This document shows, piece by piece, positions 1 through 8,257 of a stretch of 64,000 bases of DNA (positions within the stretch are counted from its first letter, which is position 1; every line of letters starts with the position of its first letter). Where the stretch lies: contig CAVPMW010000023.1 in the NCBI GenBank assembly GCA_963706515.1, positions 62,001 through 126,000 of the forward strand, given 5' to 3'. This DNA comes from CAVPMW01 sp963706515. GTDB taxonomy: Bacteria > Chloroflexota > Anaerolineae > Anaerolineales > UBA4823. The notes beneath the pieces are model-generated. The model was not told the DNA's origin and made no database searches. It saw nothing but the letters and a program-made list of their open reading frames with translations. The translations under genes were made by a program, and so were the position numbers.

Positions 1-206
1 TGCTTTCCGACGGTAAAACCGTTGACTTGCGCCGAGCCGCTGGTGGGAGCGATGAGGCTGGCGAGCATGCGCACCGTGGTGGTCTTGCCTGCGCCGTTCG
101 GGCCAAGGAAGCCAAATACTTCGCCCTCAGCGACTTCCAGGGTCAGCCGGTCAACGGCGAGCAAATCGCTAAACTTCTTGGAGAGGTTGTCAGTTTGAAT
201 CATCAT
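1..206 (-). CDS. ABC transporter ATP-binding protein (N-terminal part, runs off the left edge)
   Basis: The reverse strand encodes the first ~68 residues of an ABC ATPase, beginning MMIQTDNLSKKFSDLLAV. The Walker A motif GPNGAGKTT lies at about residues 37-45, preceded by the A-loop region and an FGFLG strand; the text continues to SAQVNGFTVGK before the window ends. This fits an energising subunit of an export or drug/lipid-type ABC system (DrrA/CcmA-like), a family assignment that rests on the N-terminus only. It lies 21 bp downstream of the YhfC-type membrane protein on the same strand, so the two are probably cotranscribed. Substrate cannot be judged. Two adjacent ATG codons (206 and 203) are possible starts. 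Confidence 0.85.
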   Translation of the reverse strand, partial: MMIQTDNLSKKFSDLLAVDRLTLEVAEGEVFGFLGPNGAGKTTTVRMLASLIAPTSGSAQVNGFTVGK

Positions 207-227
207 CGGTTTCTAATGGTGTCAGGA

Positions 228-1106
228 TTAATGGCTGTAGCGGGTGCGATCGAGTTGGTCAGATGTGACTTCACCTTCGGGAGTATACGCCGAAAGACCT
301 GGAACCAGCTGCTCCGTCTGATCCGGAGTTGATGGGGGGAGCGGCTCGGGAGTGCGCAGGAGGAAGATCAGCCCAAGCGCGCATAAGGCAAATACGCCGA
401 TCAGCGCCTCGGTAACATACACTCCCCAGGTAGGTGCGGCGTACACAGCCACTGCGTCCGATATTGCGTGCAGGAAAACTGCGAGCCAGACCCAGCGGAT
501 GCGGCCGCGCAGGAAGGCTTGCAGAACAACGATCGATAACGCCATCTGGACGGGCAGGGAAAATGCTCTTTCTACCGCCCCCAGGAGGCTGTCAAATGAT
601 GACGCAGACCAATAAGTCGCGATTTGCTGCTGTGCCAGGTTGAGCTGCTCGCCCTGGAAATACCTGGTGAGGTCTGCAGATTGCAAGGCGACCATCTGGA
701 TGAAAGCATACAAAACCAGGACGCCAACGAAGATGGCTTCGAGACCGCCGTGTCCGGCGCCCATCAGCAGTCCCTTAGACCAGCTGCGGGCGTCCTTAGC
801 CCACCAGCGGTAGACCCCGTAGCGGGTCCACTCTTCCCACAACCCGGCGCTCAAGCCCAGGAGGACAGCATTGAAAATCAAAGCATAGGAGGCCGGGGGC
901 GAAGGCAGGATGCCTTCTCTGAACAGCATGGTCAGGATGTAGTTGAAAGGGATGTGACCCAGCTGAGAGATGAAAAATGTAGCAGCCCCAATCCACCACA
1001 AACGCCAGCCTATCTTGAAGCGGCGGGTCAGGAAAAAGCCTAAGCCAACCGCCAGGCCGATCGCCAGCAAGCCATTGAGAGGATGGATGATATATAGAAT
1101 ATTCAT
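228..1106 (-). CDS. YhfC-family glutamic-type intramembrane protease-like protein
   Basis: A multi-pass membrane protein of about 292 residues with 7-8 hydrophobic segments. The family signature is visible as LWEEWTRYGVYRW followed by GAGHGGLEAI and a late FLHAISDAVAVY, matching the Glu-Glu / His / His arrangement of YhfC (DUF2324) proteins related to CAAX/Rce1-type intramembrane proteases. The frame is open from 1175, but the ATG at 1106 is preferred: it begins MNILYIIHPLNG and has GGATGG about 6 nt upstream. The extra 23 residues of the longer version are polar and unlike the family. It is followed by an ABC ATPase gene on the same strand. Proteolytic activity is inferred from family only. 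Confidence 0.75.
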   Translation of the reverse strand: MNILYIIHPLNGLLAIGLAVGLGFFLTRRFKIGWRLWWIGAATFFISQLGHIPFNYILTMLFREGILPSPPASYALIFNAVLLGLSAGLWEEWTRYGVYRWWAKDARSWSKGLLMGAGHGGLEAIFVGVLVLYAFIQMVALQSADLTRYFQGEQLNLAQQQIATYWSASSFDSLLGAVERAFSLPVQMALSIVVLQAFLRGRIRWVWLAVFLHAISDAVAVYAAPTWGVYVTEALIGVFALCALGLIFLLRTPEPLPPSTPDQTEQLVPGLSAYTPEGEVTSDQLDRTRYSH

Positions 1107-1249
1107 AATGCCATCCGTATTCGATTCTACTTCGTAATTATACATGTGCTTATGCTGCTCCGGGAGACGCCTCACTCGCCGGCGCTCGATGAGGGGATGG
1201 AAAAATCCTGGTAGAATCGAACAGGTTTATGCGGACTGCTTATTGAAAG

Positions 1250-1840
1250 ATGAAACGGGTCAGGTTTATTGATTCTGATTTCGAACTGACTTCTGAGCTG
1301 GAGGGGATGCTTGAAAGCGGTCAAGCCGAACGGGAGGAGCTGGCTGCCGCACTGATCAGGGAATATTTCGCGCCGGTATACTTGTTCGCACTGGCAGCAT
1401 TGGATGACCGCGCCCAGGCTCTCGAGGCGGTGATCAGCGGGCTCGGCAAAGCACTCGCGGAAAGCGATGCTTACAGCAGCCGGGAGGGGGTGCAGGTCTG
1501 GTTATGGCGCTTTGCGCTGAGGGCGATCTCGTCCATGCAAAGAAAATTAACCTGGCGCAGGAGCATTCACATAGCTCCGGCAGAAGGATACGCCGGAAAG
1601 GGATCCGCTCAAGGCGGATCTGCCAGCCAGGCAGAGCTAAAAGTCCTGCAGGTATTCGCTAAACTGAATAATCCCGAGCGCTGGGTGGTGCTTTTAAACC
1701 TCCTGGGCGACCTCCCGCCGGATACCATCGCCGAGATCACGCGCAAGTCCCCTGAGCAGGTTTCCGAACGGTTGGTTTCTGCAATCAAGGCGGCGGCGGA
1801 TAATATATTAATCGGGTCAACCCTTGACCCTCAGGGATGA
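1250..1840 (+). CDS. Divergent RNA polymerase sigma-70 (ECF)-like factor
   Basis: A 196-residue soluble protein. The first half (EYFAPVYLFALAALDDRAQALEA) resembles sigma region 2, and the second half (LNNPERWVVLLNLL followed by TIAEITRKSPEQVSERL) resembles the region 4 helix-turn-helix of ECF sigma factors. Both regions are degenerate, so the call is family-level only. Immediately downstream, and overlapping it, is a single-pass membrane protein whose C-terminal part lies outside the cytoplasm, as expected for a sigma/anti-sigma pair. A TAGAAT at about 1212 could be a -10 element but no convincing -35 was seen. Confidence 0.6.
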   Translation: MKRVRFIDSDFELTSELEGMLESGQAEREELAAALIREYFAPVYLFALAALDDRAQALEAVISGLGKALAESDAYSSREGVQVWLWRFALRAISSMQRKLTWRRSIHIAPAEGYAGKGSAQGGSASQAELKVLQVFAKLNNPERWVVLLNLLGDLPPDTIAEITRKSPEQVSERLVSAIKAAADNILIGSTLDPQG

Positions 1841-3614
1841 ACGATCAGCCCTGAAAGCAAAGCTCCTCGAGGCGCTGGATAAACGCTGGGAGGGCTGGCA
1901 GACCGATAAGAGGGTCCAGCCGGAGCAGGTCTTGCCTGCCTTGCTGGAATATGCCGGCAGGCACGCCACGCGTCGCCGCCGCCAGGTCAGGCTTCAGGAA
2001 ATATTCCTGATCGGCGCGGCCATCCTGGTCGCGGGTGGATTACTGTGGGGAACTCGCTTCACCGCCTCAGGACCGACCCCTGGGCCCTCCATTCCTGCCA
2101 CGCAGTTTGTAACCAGGGTCGTATCGATTGAAGAGACCCCAACACCTCGAATAAGCGAAAATGAGCCGGGCACTGCTGTCGCTCCGGTGGTTGTCCAGGC
2201 TGGTCCGCTCGACCTCAATTCCGATTCTGGGACGATCCTCAAACGGTTAGCTCAGGCTCCTGGTCTGTGGCAGACGCTCTGGCTCGACACCAAGCTCACT
2301 TTCTATGGGGCTCAGGGCAGATTTAACAAACCCAGCCAGTACCGCCTGCAGATCTGGTTAGACCACGGCACGAATGCAGTACGGGTGCTTTCCGGTCCGC
2401 TCGGAAACCATGCCGATGAGATGGTCCTGACCGGGATGGGGGGCGAGTTTTGGTCGGAATTACGAGGCGTGCCCCCTTTCAGGACGGTACCCTTAATGGG
2501 CGGCGAAACTTTACGCGGACCTTATCTGTCGACCGTCGCCTTGTATCTCCCTATCCTTAGAAACGTTCTTGGTGATACATATATCGCAGAGGGAGAAGGA
2601 TTATTCTTCGGTCGAAAGGCGCTAAGGGTAGGCCAGTATGACTCGGCTGGCAAGATAATCGCTATGCTCTGGCTGGATGAGACCACCGGCGTGCCCATCA
2701 TGCAAAGGCAATATGACCCAACGAATCGCGGGCAATTGCTGCTGGAGGCGATCCCTTATGCGGACGCGATAGACCAGGTATTCCCGCAGGATATCTTCGA
2801 CCCCAATTCTTCAGTAGATGGGACTTTCGCCCAGGATATCCTGAATGACCCGCTGGTCAGCAACTATATTCCGCCGCCCGCTGCCGGTAATGTTTCAGGA
2901 TCGACCCTGCCGTTGCAAGGACCACCGGCAGGTTTTGACCCCGGAGATCAGCCGCTGGCTTTCGAGTTTGGCCAGATATTCCGCAGACCCGTCGGCTACC
3001 GCAGCCGGGATGTCGCCTATTACCGGATGGAGGTGTATACCCCACAGTATCACCTGGGCAATACTGAATTCATCTCACCCTGGAACATGATCTGCAGCCG
3101 GTCTCCGGACGGAAGAATGCTGGCTTACGGCGATAAGCAGCCCTTGCTGGGAATCGGTCCGCTGCGCTGGCTGGACCTGAGTACCATGCAGGTTGACGAG
3201 TGGCAGCCTGGAGGCGAAGCAACCAATTTTGCTTTCTCCCCAGATAACCGCCAGTTAGCTGTCTTTGTCCGCCGGCTCCCATACGGCAGGCTCTTGCTGC
3301 TCGACCTGGCTACCCACGAAGAATATGGGCTGGTCGATATCGAGGACGCCAGCAGCCTGGTATGGAGTCCGGATGGAGACTATTTAGCATTCATCGGGCG
3401 GACGAGTACACCGGCGTTCAACGACAATGTAATGGTGGTGGACGTGCACAGGGATGAAATCATTTACGAGAAATCGATCGATTATGGGTACGGGAACAGC
3501 CGGGATTGGCCGATGCTGAAATGGGGCGTAAATTTTCCGGTTGAGATGGGTGGATTGGAAAGCTGCAGCCGGCCCCCGGGCAGCGAGGCGTTGGCGCAAT
3601 ATACCATACCTTGA
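1824..3614 (+). CDS. Membrane-anchored protein with TolB-like repeats, putative anti-sigma partner
   Basis: A 596-residue protein. Residues 1-60 are basic and cytoplasmic, a single membrane span (FLIGAAILVAGGLLWG) follows at about residues 61-77, then a Thr/Pro-rich linker and a long extracytoplasmic part. The C-terminal third contains TolB/WD40-like beta-propeller strings (SPDGRMLAYG, SPDNRQLAVFV, WSPDGDYLAFIG). The only in-frame start overlapping the sigma-like gene is TTG at 1824. An ATG at 1837 overlaps that gene's stop as ATGA but is one base out of frame, so a lost base near 1850 could hide a normal ATGA-coupled start. The role as anti-sigma or signal sensor is inferred from topology and position. 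Confidence 0.55.
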   Translation: MTLRDERSALKAKLLEALDKRWEGWQTDKRVQPEQVLPALLEYAGRHATRRRRQVRLQEIFLIGAAILVAGGLLWGTRFTASGPTPGPSIPATQFVTRVVSIEETPTPRISENEPGTAVAPVVVQAGPLDLNSDSGTILKRLAQAPGLWQTLWLDTKLTFYGAQGRFNKPSQYRLQIWLDHGTNAVRVLSGPLGNHADEMVLTGMGGEFWSELRGVPPFRTVPLMGGETLRGPYLSTVALYLPILRNVLGDTYIAEGEGLFFGRKALRVGQYDSAGKIIAMLWLDETTGVPIMQRQYDPTNRGQLLLEAIPYADAIDQVFPQDIFDPNSSVDGTFAQDILNDPLVSNYIPPPAAGNVSGSTLPLQGPPAGFDPGDQPLAFEFGQIFRRPVGYRSRDVAYYRMEVYTPQYHLGNTEFISPWNMICSRSPDGRMLAYGDKQPLLGIGPLRWLDLSTMQVDEWQPGGEATNFAFSPDNRQLAVFVRRLPYGRLLLLDLATHEEYGLVDIEDASSLVWSPDGDYLAFIGRTSTPAFNDNVMVVDVHRDEIIYEKSIDYGYGNSRDWPMLKWGVNFPVEMGGLESCSRPPGSEALAQYTIP

Positions 3615-3679
3615 GGCATGGTGTATAATCGGTGGAGGAATCAAGAGAATATTAGTCGACTTTGGGCTGGGAGAATACT

Positions 3680-3734
3680 GAGCAAACCGCCAATAGTGTT
3701 TGAATAAATTAGATCAAGATATTGCGGTTTGCTC
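3680..3734. repeat. 55-bp inverted-repeat element, copy C1
   Basis: Perfect 11-bp terminal inverted repeats, GAGCAAACCGC at 3680-3690 and GCGGTTTGCTC at 3724-3734, enclose an AT-rich 33-bp centre. A second copy with the same ends lies at 39335-39390. It sits directly before the CBS/pyruvate dehydrogenase operon, so it could be a small mobile remnant or an operator-like dyad. Confidence 0.7.
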
Positions 3735-3759
3735 CTCTCTGCTATTTCTTGGGGTTTAT

Positions 3760-4164
3760 ATGCCATACCTGGTCAGAGATTGGATGAGTTCACCGGCGGT
3801 CGTCGTGGATGCCGATAGCAGCGCCTCCTATGCATTGACTCTGATGCGCCGCAGGAATATCCACAGCCTGGTGGTTGTCATCGATGAGCGCAAGCTCTCT
3901 TACGGCATCCTGACCACGACAGACATCCGGGATAAGATCATTGCCAGCGAGCGAAACCCGGCTGAAATGCGGGTGCGCGAGATCATGACTGCTCCACTGC
4001 TCACGGCTGACCCGGAATGGACGTTGAAGGATTGTGCGCTGCGCATGCAGGAATACAATATCCACCACCTGCCGGTAGTTGAGCAAGGTGCGATTATCGG
4101 GCTGATCTCTGTCACGGATATCTTCAGAGCCGCCGAAGAGATCGGATGGGGCAAAGGAGTTTGA
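3760..4164 (+). CDS. CBS-domain pair protein
   Basis: About 134 residues made of two CBS motifs in tandem and nothing else: the first around VVVDADSSASYALTLM to YGILTTTDI, the second around PLLTADPEWTLKDCALRM to GLISVTDIFRAAEE. Such Bateman modules usually bind adenine nucleotides (AMP, ATP, SAM) and regulate partners. The ATG at 3760 (MPYLVRDWMSSP) with a GGGG stretch upstream is preferred over 3700, because the longer version would translate into the inverted repeat C1. The stop codon abuts the start of pdhA with no gap, so translation is probably coupled. A nucleotide-responsive role for the dehydrogenase is inference. Confidence 0.85.
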   Translation: MPYLVRDWMSSPAVVVDADSSASYALTLMRRRNIHSLVVVIDERKLSYGILTTTDIRDKIIASERNPAEMRVREIMTAPLLTADPEWTLKDCALRMQEYNIHHLPVVEQGAIIGLISVTDIFRAAEEIGWGKGV

Positions 4165-5187
4165 ATGGAGAGTAAGACCAACATCGTTCTCAAGGAACTC
4201 CCCATGGAGAAACAAGCATATCTGGACCTGTACTATCAGATGGTATTAATCCGGAGAGTGGAAGAGCAAGCCGCCCAGCTCTACCAGCAAGGGAAAGTCG
4301 GAGGATTTCTTCACCTGTATATCGGACAGGAAGCCGTCAGCACCGGGCTGATCTCAACCCGGCAGCCGCAAGACCGGGTAATCACCGCCTATCGTGACCA
4401 CGGCGTCGCGCTCAACTGCGGCATCCCTGCCAGGAACGTCCTGGCAGAGCTGCTGGGCAAGCAAACCGGCATGTCGAAGGGCAAGGGCGGCTCGATGCAC
4501 ATGGCAGATATTCAGCGGAATTTCTACGGGGGACACGCCATCGTCGGCGCACACCTGCCGCTGGCGGTCGGTCTGGCGCTGGGCGACCAGTACCAGGAAA
4601 ATCCTGCGGTAACGATCTGCATGTTCGGCGACGGCGCGACCAATATCGGTTATTTCCATGAGGCGCTCAACCTCTCCCAGGTTTGGAAGCTGCCGATGTT
4701 ATGGGTGGTGGAGAATAACCTGTACGGCATGGGCACCTCAGTCGAGCGGGCTTCGGCAGTCTCGGAGATCTGCCGCAAGGCAGATGGCTATGGGATGGCG
4801 AACAGCCGGGTGGAAGGGATGGACGTCCTGGAGGTGCGCCAGGCAGCTGGCGAGGCGCTGGAGAGAGTCCGCCAGGGAAATGGACCCTACTTCCTCGAGG
4901 TGGTTACCTATCGCTTCCGCGGTCATTCGATGGGCGATCCGGAGCGCTATCGCAACCAGGAGGAAGTTCGCCGCTGGCAGGAAAATGATCCCATCGGAAT
5001 CTACCACCGCTACCTGGTGGAACACCAGATCATGAGCGAAGAAGAGCTGGAAGCCGTGAACAAGCAGGTAGATGAGGAAGTTGCCGAAGGGGTTCAGTTC
5101 GCTGAAAACAGCCCCGAGCCGCCTCCTGAGGCGCTGTACGAGAATATCTACGCACCTGACCCACCGTCCATTTCAATACTCCGGTAA
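4165..5187 (+). CDS. pdhA: Pyruvate (2-oxo acid) dehydrogenase E1 component, alpha subunit
   Basis: A 340-residue thiamine-diphosphate enzyme subunit. The TPP/Mg signature starts GDGATN at about residue 155 and ends ENN at about residue 183. The region YRFRGHSMGDPERYR matches the conserved phosphorylation-loop segment of E1 alpha. With the beta subunit it decarboxylates pyruvate and reductively acetylates the lipoyl group of E2. The ATG at 4165 has AAAGGAG just upstream and follows the CBS gene stop directly; ATG 4204, also preceded by AAGGA, is an alternative. No E3 gene is present in the window. Branched-chain oxo acids cannot be excluded as substrates. Confidence 0.93.
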   Translation: MESKTNIVLKELPMEKQAYLDLYYQMVLIRRVEEQAAQLYQQGKVGGFLHLYIGQEAVSTGLISTRQPQDRVITAYRDHGVALNCGIPARNVLAELLGKQTGMSKGKGGSMHMADIQRNFYGGHAIVGAHLPLAVGLALGDQYQENPAVTICMFGDGATNIGYFHEALNLSQVWKLPMLWVVENNLYGMGTSVERASAVSEICRKADGYGMANSRVEGMDVLEVRQAAGEALERVRQGNGPYFLEVVTYRFRGHSMGDPERYRNQEEVRRWQENDPIGIYHRYLVEHQIMSEEELEAVNKQVDEEVAEGVQFAENSPEPPPEALYENIYAPDPPSISILR

Positions 5188-5242
5188 TATTTCATGATCA
5201 CACACAGGCGGCTCTGCGGGAGGATGCGGGAATCCTTTTAAG

Positions 5243-5257
5243 CCGCAGCAGCTGCGG
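5243..5257. promoter_or_regulatory. Short dyad between pdhA and pdhB
   Basis: A perfect palindrome CCGCAGC-A-GCTGCGG lies in the 102-bp gap between the two E1 genes, about 35 bp before the pdhB start. It may be a processing hairpin or operator; nothing further can be said. Confidence 0.35.
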
Positions 5258-5289
5258 AGAGATACGATACCAGAATAAAGGGTCCACAG

Positions 5290-6262
5290 ATGCCAAGAAT
5301 TACGATGAGAGAAGCAATCTCCCAGGCGTTATGGGAGGAAATGGAACGAGATCCCAATGTGTTTATCCTCGGCGAAGAGGTTGGGGTGTGGGGCGGGTCT
5401 TATGCGGTAACGAAGGGGTTTTACGATCATTTCGGCCCCAAGCGAGTAAAGGATACCCCGATTGCTGAGGCAGCCATTATCGGCGCGGCAATTGGGTCCT
5501 CTTTAACTGGATTACGCCCGATCGCCGAGCTGATGACGATCAATTTTGCTTTTTCAGCCATGGACCACATCGTCAACGAGGCAGCCAAGCTGCATTATAT
5601 GTTCGGCGGGCAGTTTACCCTGCCCCTGGTGATCCGCACCGTGGGCGGCGGCGGGCGACAGCTCGGCGGCGACGCATTCACAGTCACCCGATGCGGTTTT
5701 CGCCCACTTTCCAGGGCTGTTTGTCGTCGCACCCGGCACCCCGGAGGATGCGAAAGGCATGCTCAAAGCGGCAATCCGCTCGAACAACCCGGTGCTGTTT
5801 ATCGAGCATGCCACCCTCTACCAGGTCCGCGGCGATGTTCCTGAAGGCGATTACACCGTACCCATCGGTCACTCCAAGATCCAACGCCCGGGACGGGATG
5901 TGACCATCGTCAGCTACAGTAAGATGCTGGAGATCTCGTTGAAGGCAGCAGAACAGCTGGCGGGAGAAGGGATCGAAGCGGAGATTGTCGATTTACGCAG
6001 CCTGCGCCCGCTGGATATGAACCCGGTGCTGGAATCTTTCAAGCGCACTAACCGGGCGGTGATCGTCGAAGAAGGCTGGCGCTCGTTCGGGGTCGGCGCG
6101 GAAGTCGCCTCGCGGATCTACGAGGAAGCTTTCGATTACGTGGACACTCCCATCCGCAGAGTAGCACAGAAAGAAGTCCCATTACCTTATAATCGCAACC
6201 TGGAGCAAATGGCTCTACCTCAAGTCGAGGATGTTGTCCGGGCGGTTAAGGAGGTTTTGTGA
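5290..6262 (+). CDS. pdhB: Pyruvate (2-oxo acid) dehydrogenase E1 component, beta subunit (one frame break)
   Basis: About 323 residues when repaired. The first part reads MPRITMREAISQALWEEM through RPIAELMTINFAFSAMD and GGGGRQL. After one extra G near 5665 the correct frame resumes as ATHSQSPDAVFAHFPG, VVAPGTPEDAKGML and later a transketolase C-terminal domain (DVTIVSYSKMLEIS, EGWRSFGVGAEV). The break lies in a GC-run (CTCGGCGGCGACG) and removing one G restores the family's usual QLAATHSQ, so it is treated as a sequencing indel. Its stop overlaps the E2 start (TGATG), consistent with coupled translation of the complex. Confidence 0.9.
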
Positions 6263-7549
6263 TGGCAGAGATCATCAACATGCCCAAGCTGGGCTTCGAT
6301 ATGGCTGAAGGTAAGCTGGTACGCTGGGTGATCCCCGAAGGGGATAACGTCAGCAAGGGGGCGGTGCTGGCGGAAATCGAGACGGATAAAGCCACGGTAG
6401 AAGTGGAAGCGAATGCTTCCGGTGTGGTGCTGCGCCATTTGGTGACGGAAGGGACGGCTGTGCCGGTGGGCGAGCCCATCGCGGTGATCGGCGCTGCCGG
6501 GGAGCAGGTCGATCTGGGGGCAAAAACAGAGACGGCGACCCAGCCGGCGCCGACCAGCCCGGCGGCGGTCGTTGAACAGCAGCTCCCGGTTAAAACAGAA
6601 GAGGCTGCAGCGGAGGGGAAGCTCCCGGACGGGGTGCGCGCCTCTCCACTGGCGCGCCGGATGGCAGAAACGGAAGGGGTTGACCTGCGGGCGATCCCAG
6701 GGTCAGGGCCGGCGGGAAGGGTTACTAAGAAAGATATCGAGAGCTATCTGGCGCAAGCGCCGTCTGTCGCGCCGACTGTCGTCGCACCAGTGCCAAGGCG
6801 CCGCCCAGCCTGCGAAAACCACCCCACCCCTGCCTCCTTTGGCGCAGGTCTCGGGTGAGCCTCTGCCGGACCAGACTCAAACGCTGAGTAAACTGCGCAA
6901 AGCGATCGGACGGCGCATGGCGGAATCCAAGCAGCAGGTGCCGCATTTCTACGTCACCTATGAGTATGACACCGCGGCGCTGGTCGCACTGCGGCAGGAG
7001 GTCAATGCCCTGCTGCCCGAAGAGGAGAAAGTCTCGGTCAACGATTTTGTGGTCAAAGCCGCGGCGCTGACCTTACGCCAGTTCCCCAACCTGAATGCTG
7101 CGTACCAGGGCGAGCAGGTCCTGATTCACGGTCAGGTCAATGTCGGGGTGGCGGTAGCCGTTGAAGGGGGCCTGCTAACCGTCGTTTGCCGGGATACAGA
7201 TCTTAAGCCGCTGCGGCTGATCTCTGCAGAGGTGAGGGGCATGGCAGCCCGCGCCCGCCTGGGAAAAGTGCGCCCGGAGGATATCGAGGGTTCCACTTTT
7301 TCGGTCAGCAACCTGGGGATGTTCGCTGTCGAGCACTTCAGTGCGATCATCAACCCACCCGAGGCCGCCATCCTGGCAGTTGGCGCGGCGCGCGAGGTGC
7401 CGGTGGTGGAAAACGGTGAAATAAAACCGGGGGTGCGCATGAAAGCGACCATCGCAGTCGATCACCGGGTAAGTGATGGCGCCGAGGCAGCCCGCTACAT
7501 GCAGGCGCTGGCAGCCTACCTCGAAGAGCCGCTGCGCCTGCTCTTGTAA
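6262..7549 (+). CDS. pdhC: Dihydrolipoamide acyltransferase, E2 component (one frame break)
   Basis: Domains in order: one lipoyl domain at residues 1-80 with the lipoylated Lys in EIETDKATVEVEA; a Pro/Ala linker; a peripheral-subunit-binding domain (RASPLARRMAETEGVDL to GPAGRVTKKDIESYL); and the catalytic acyltransferase domain ending with HRVSDGAEAARYM, whose His and Asp are the active-site pair. An extra base around 6795-6800 shifts the frame in the linker; the sequence resumes as AAQPAKTTPPLPP. It forms the core of the pyruvate dehydrogenase complex, accepting acetyl groups from E1 and passing them to CoA. The start ATG has a perfect GGAGG inside the end of pdhB. Confidence 0.9.
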
Positions 7550-7627
7550 CCTGGCGCTCCCTGCCAGCGAGGAGCTCCAGGCTCCCCTTCCTCGGTTGAA
7601 AGCCGTCTTGATTTCCCAGGAGTGCTG

Positions 7628-8206
7628 ATGGCCTCGGCAGATTCCGATCTCAATTATTTCAAAGCCGGCCTCGAGGAGATCGAAGCTTACCTTTCTTCGA
7701 GGGAAATTTACTGGCCAATCGGCATCACCGCGCTGATCGGACAGCCGCCTTACCCGCAGCTTACCCTGGATAGCCTACTGCTTGCCCGGAGGCGGCTGCA
7801 GGCGCGCAAGTTGAATCCGGAGCAAACCGGTTTGTTCGACAAATTAGAAGGTAAACTGGACGAGATACGGAACAACCGCGCAACGGCATGGAGCAAGAAA
7901 GCCAGCGCGCTGTATCGAGCCAGGCTGAACCTGTGGAAATCCTACTTGAACGATTATCGCGCCGACCCGGAAGGAAACCACGATCGCTACGCCTACGAGG
8001 TGACCCGCCGGGTGCAGCTTGAGCTGCTGGACCCATTTTCTGAAGGGCACAGCCAGGCGGAAATCGATCTGCTCATCAGCATGGACGCGATCGTGAAGGC
8101 CTGTTTCCTGCCAGGTGATTTCGTTTGGGAAGCGGAGCTGGCGGAAGCGTTTCCACCTCCTCGTTATTGGTACCTGTACGGACGGTTGAAAGATAAGCAA
8201 GTATAG
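7628..8206 (+). CDS. Conserved-looking hypothetical protein
   Basis: A 192-residue soluble, charged, mostly helical protein. No recognised domain; Trp- and Tyr-rich patches occur near the N-terminus (SSREIYWPIG) and the C-terminus (PPPRYWYLYGRLKD). ATG 7628 is chosen over the GTG at 7622 because AGGAG is 6-7 nt ahead of it. It lies between the pyruvate dehydrogenase genes and the antiporter, separated by 78 and 51 bp, all on the same strand. Function unknown. Confidence 0.6.
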   Translation: MASADSDLNYFKAGLEEIEAYLSSREIYWPIGITALIGQPPYPQLTLDSLLLARRRLQARKLNPEQTGLFDKLEGKLDEIRNNRATAWSKKASALYRARLNLWKSYLNDYRADPEGNHDRYAYEVTRRVQLELLDPFSEGHSQAEIDLLISMDAIVKACFLPGDFVWEAELAEAFPPPRYWYLYGRLKDKQV

Positions 8207-8257
8207 GCGGGCGAGAATTTTCTCGCCTCTCGCCGCAACCAGTCGCCTGGAGGAAAG

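Noticed and set aside
3700..3759. Longer N-terminus for the CBS protein
   Set aside because: These 20 codons run through inverted repeat C1 and have no counterpart in CBS-pair proteins; the ATG at 3760 fits better.
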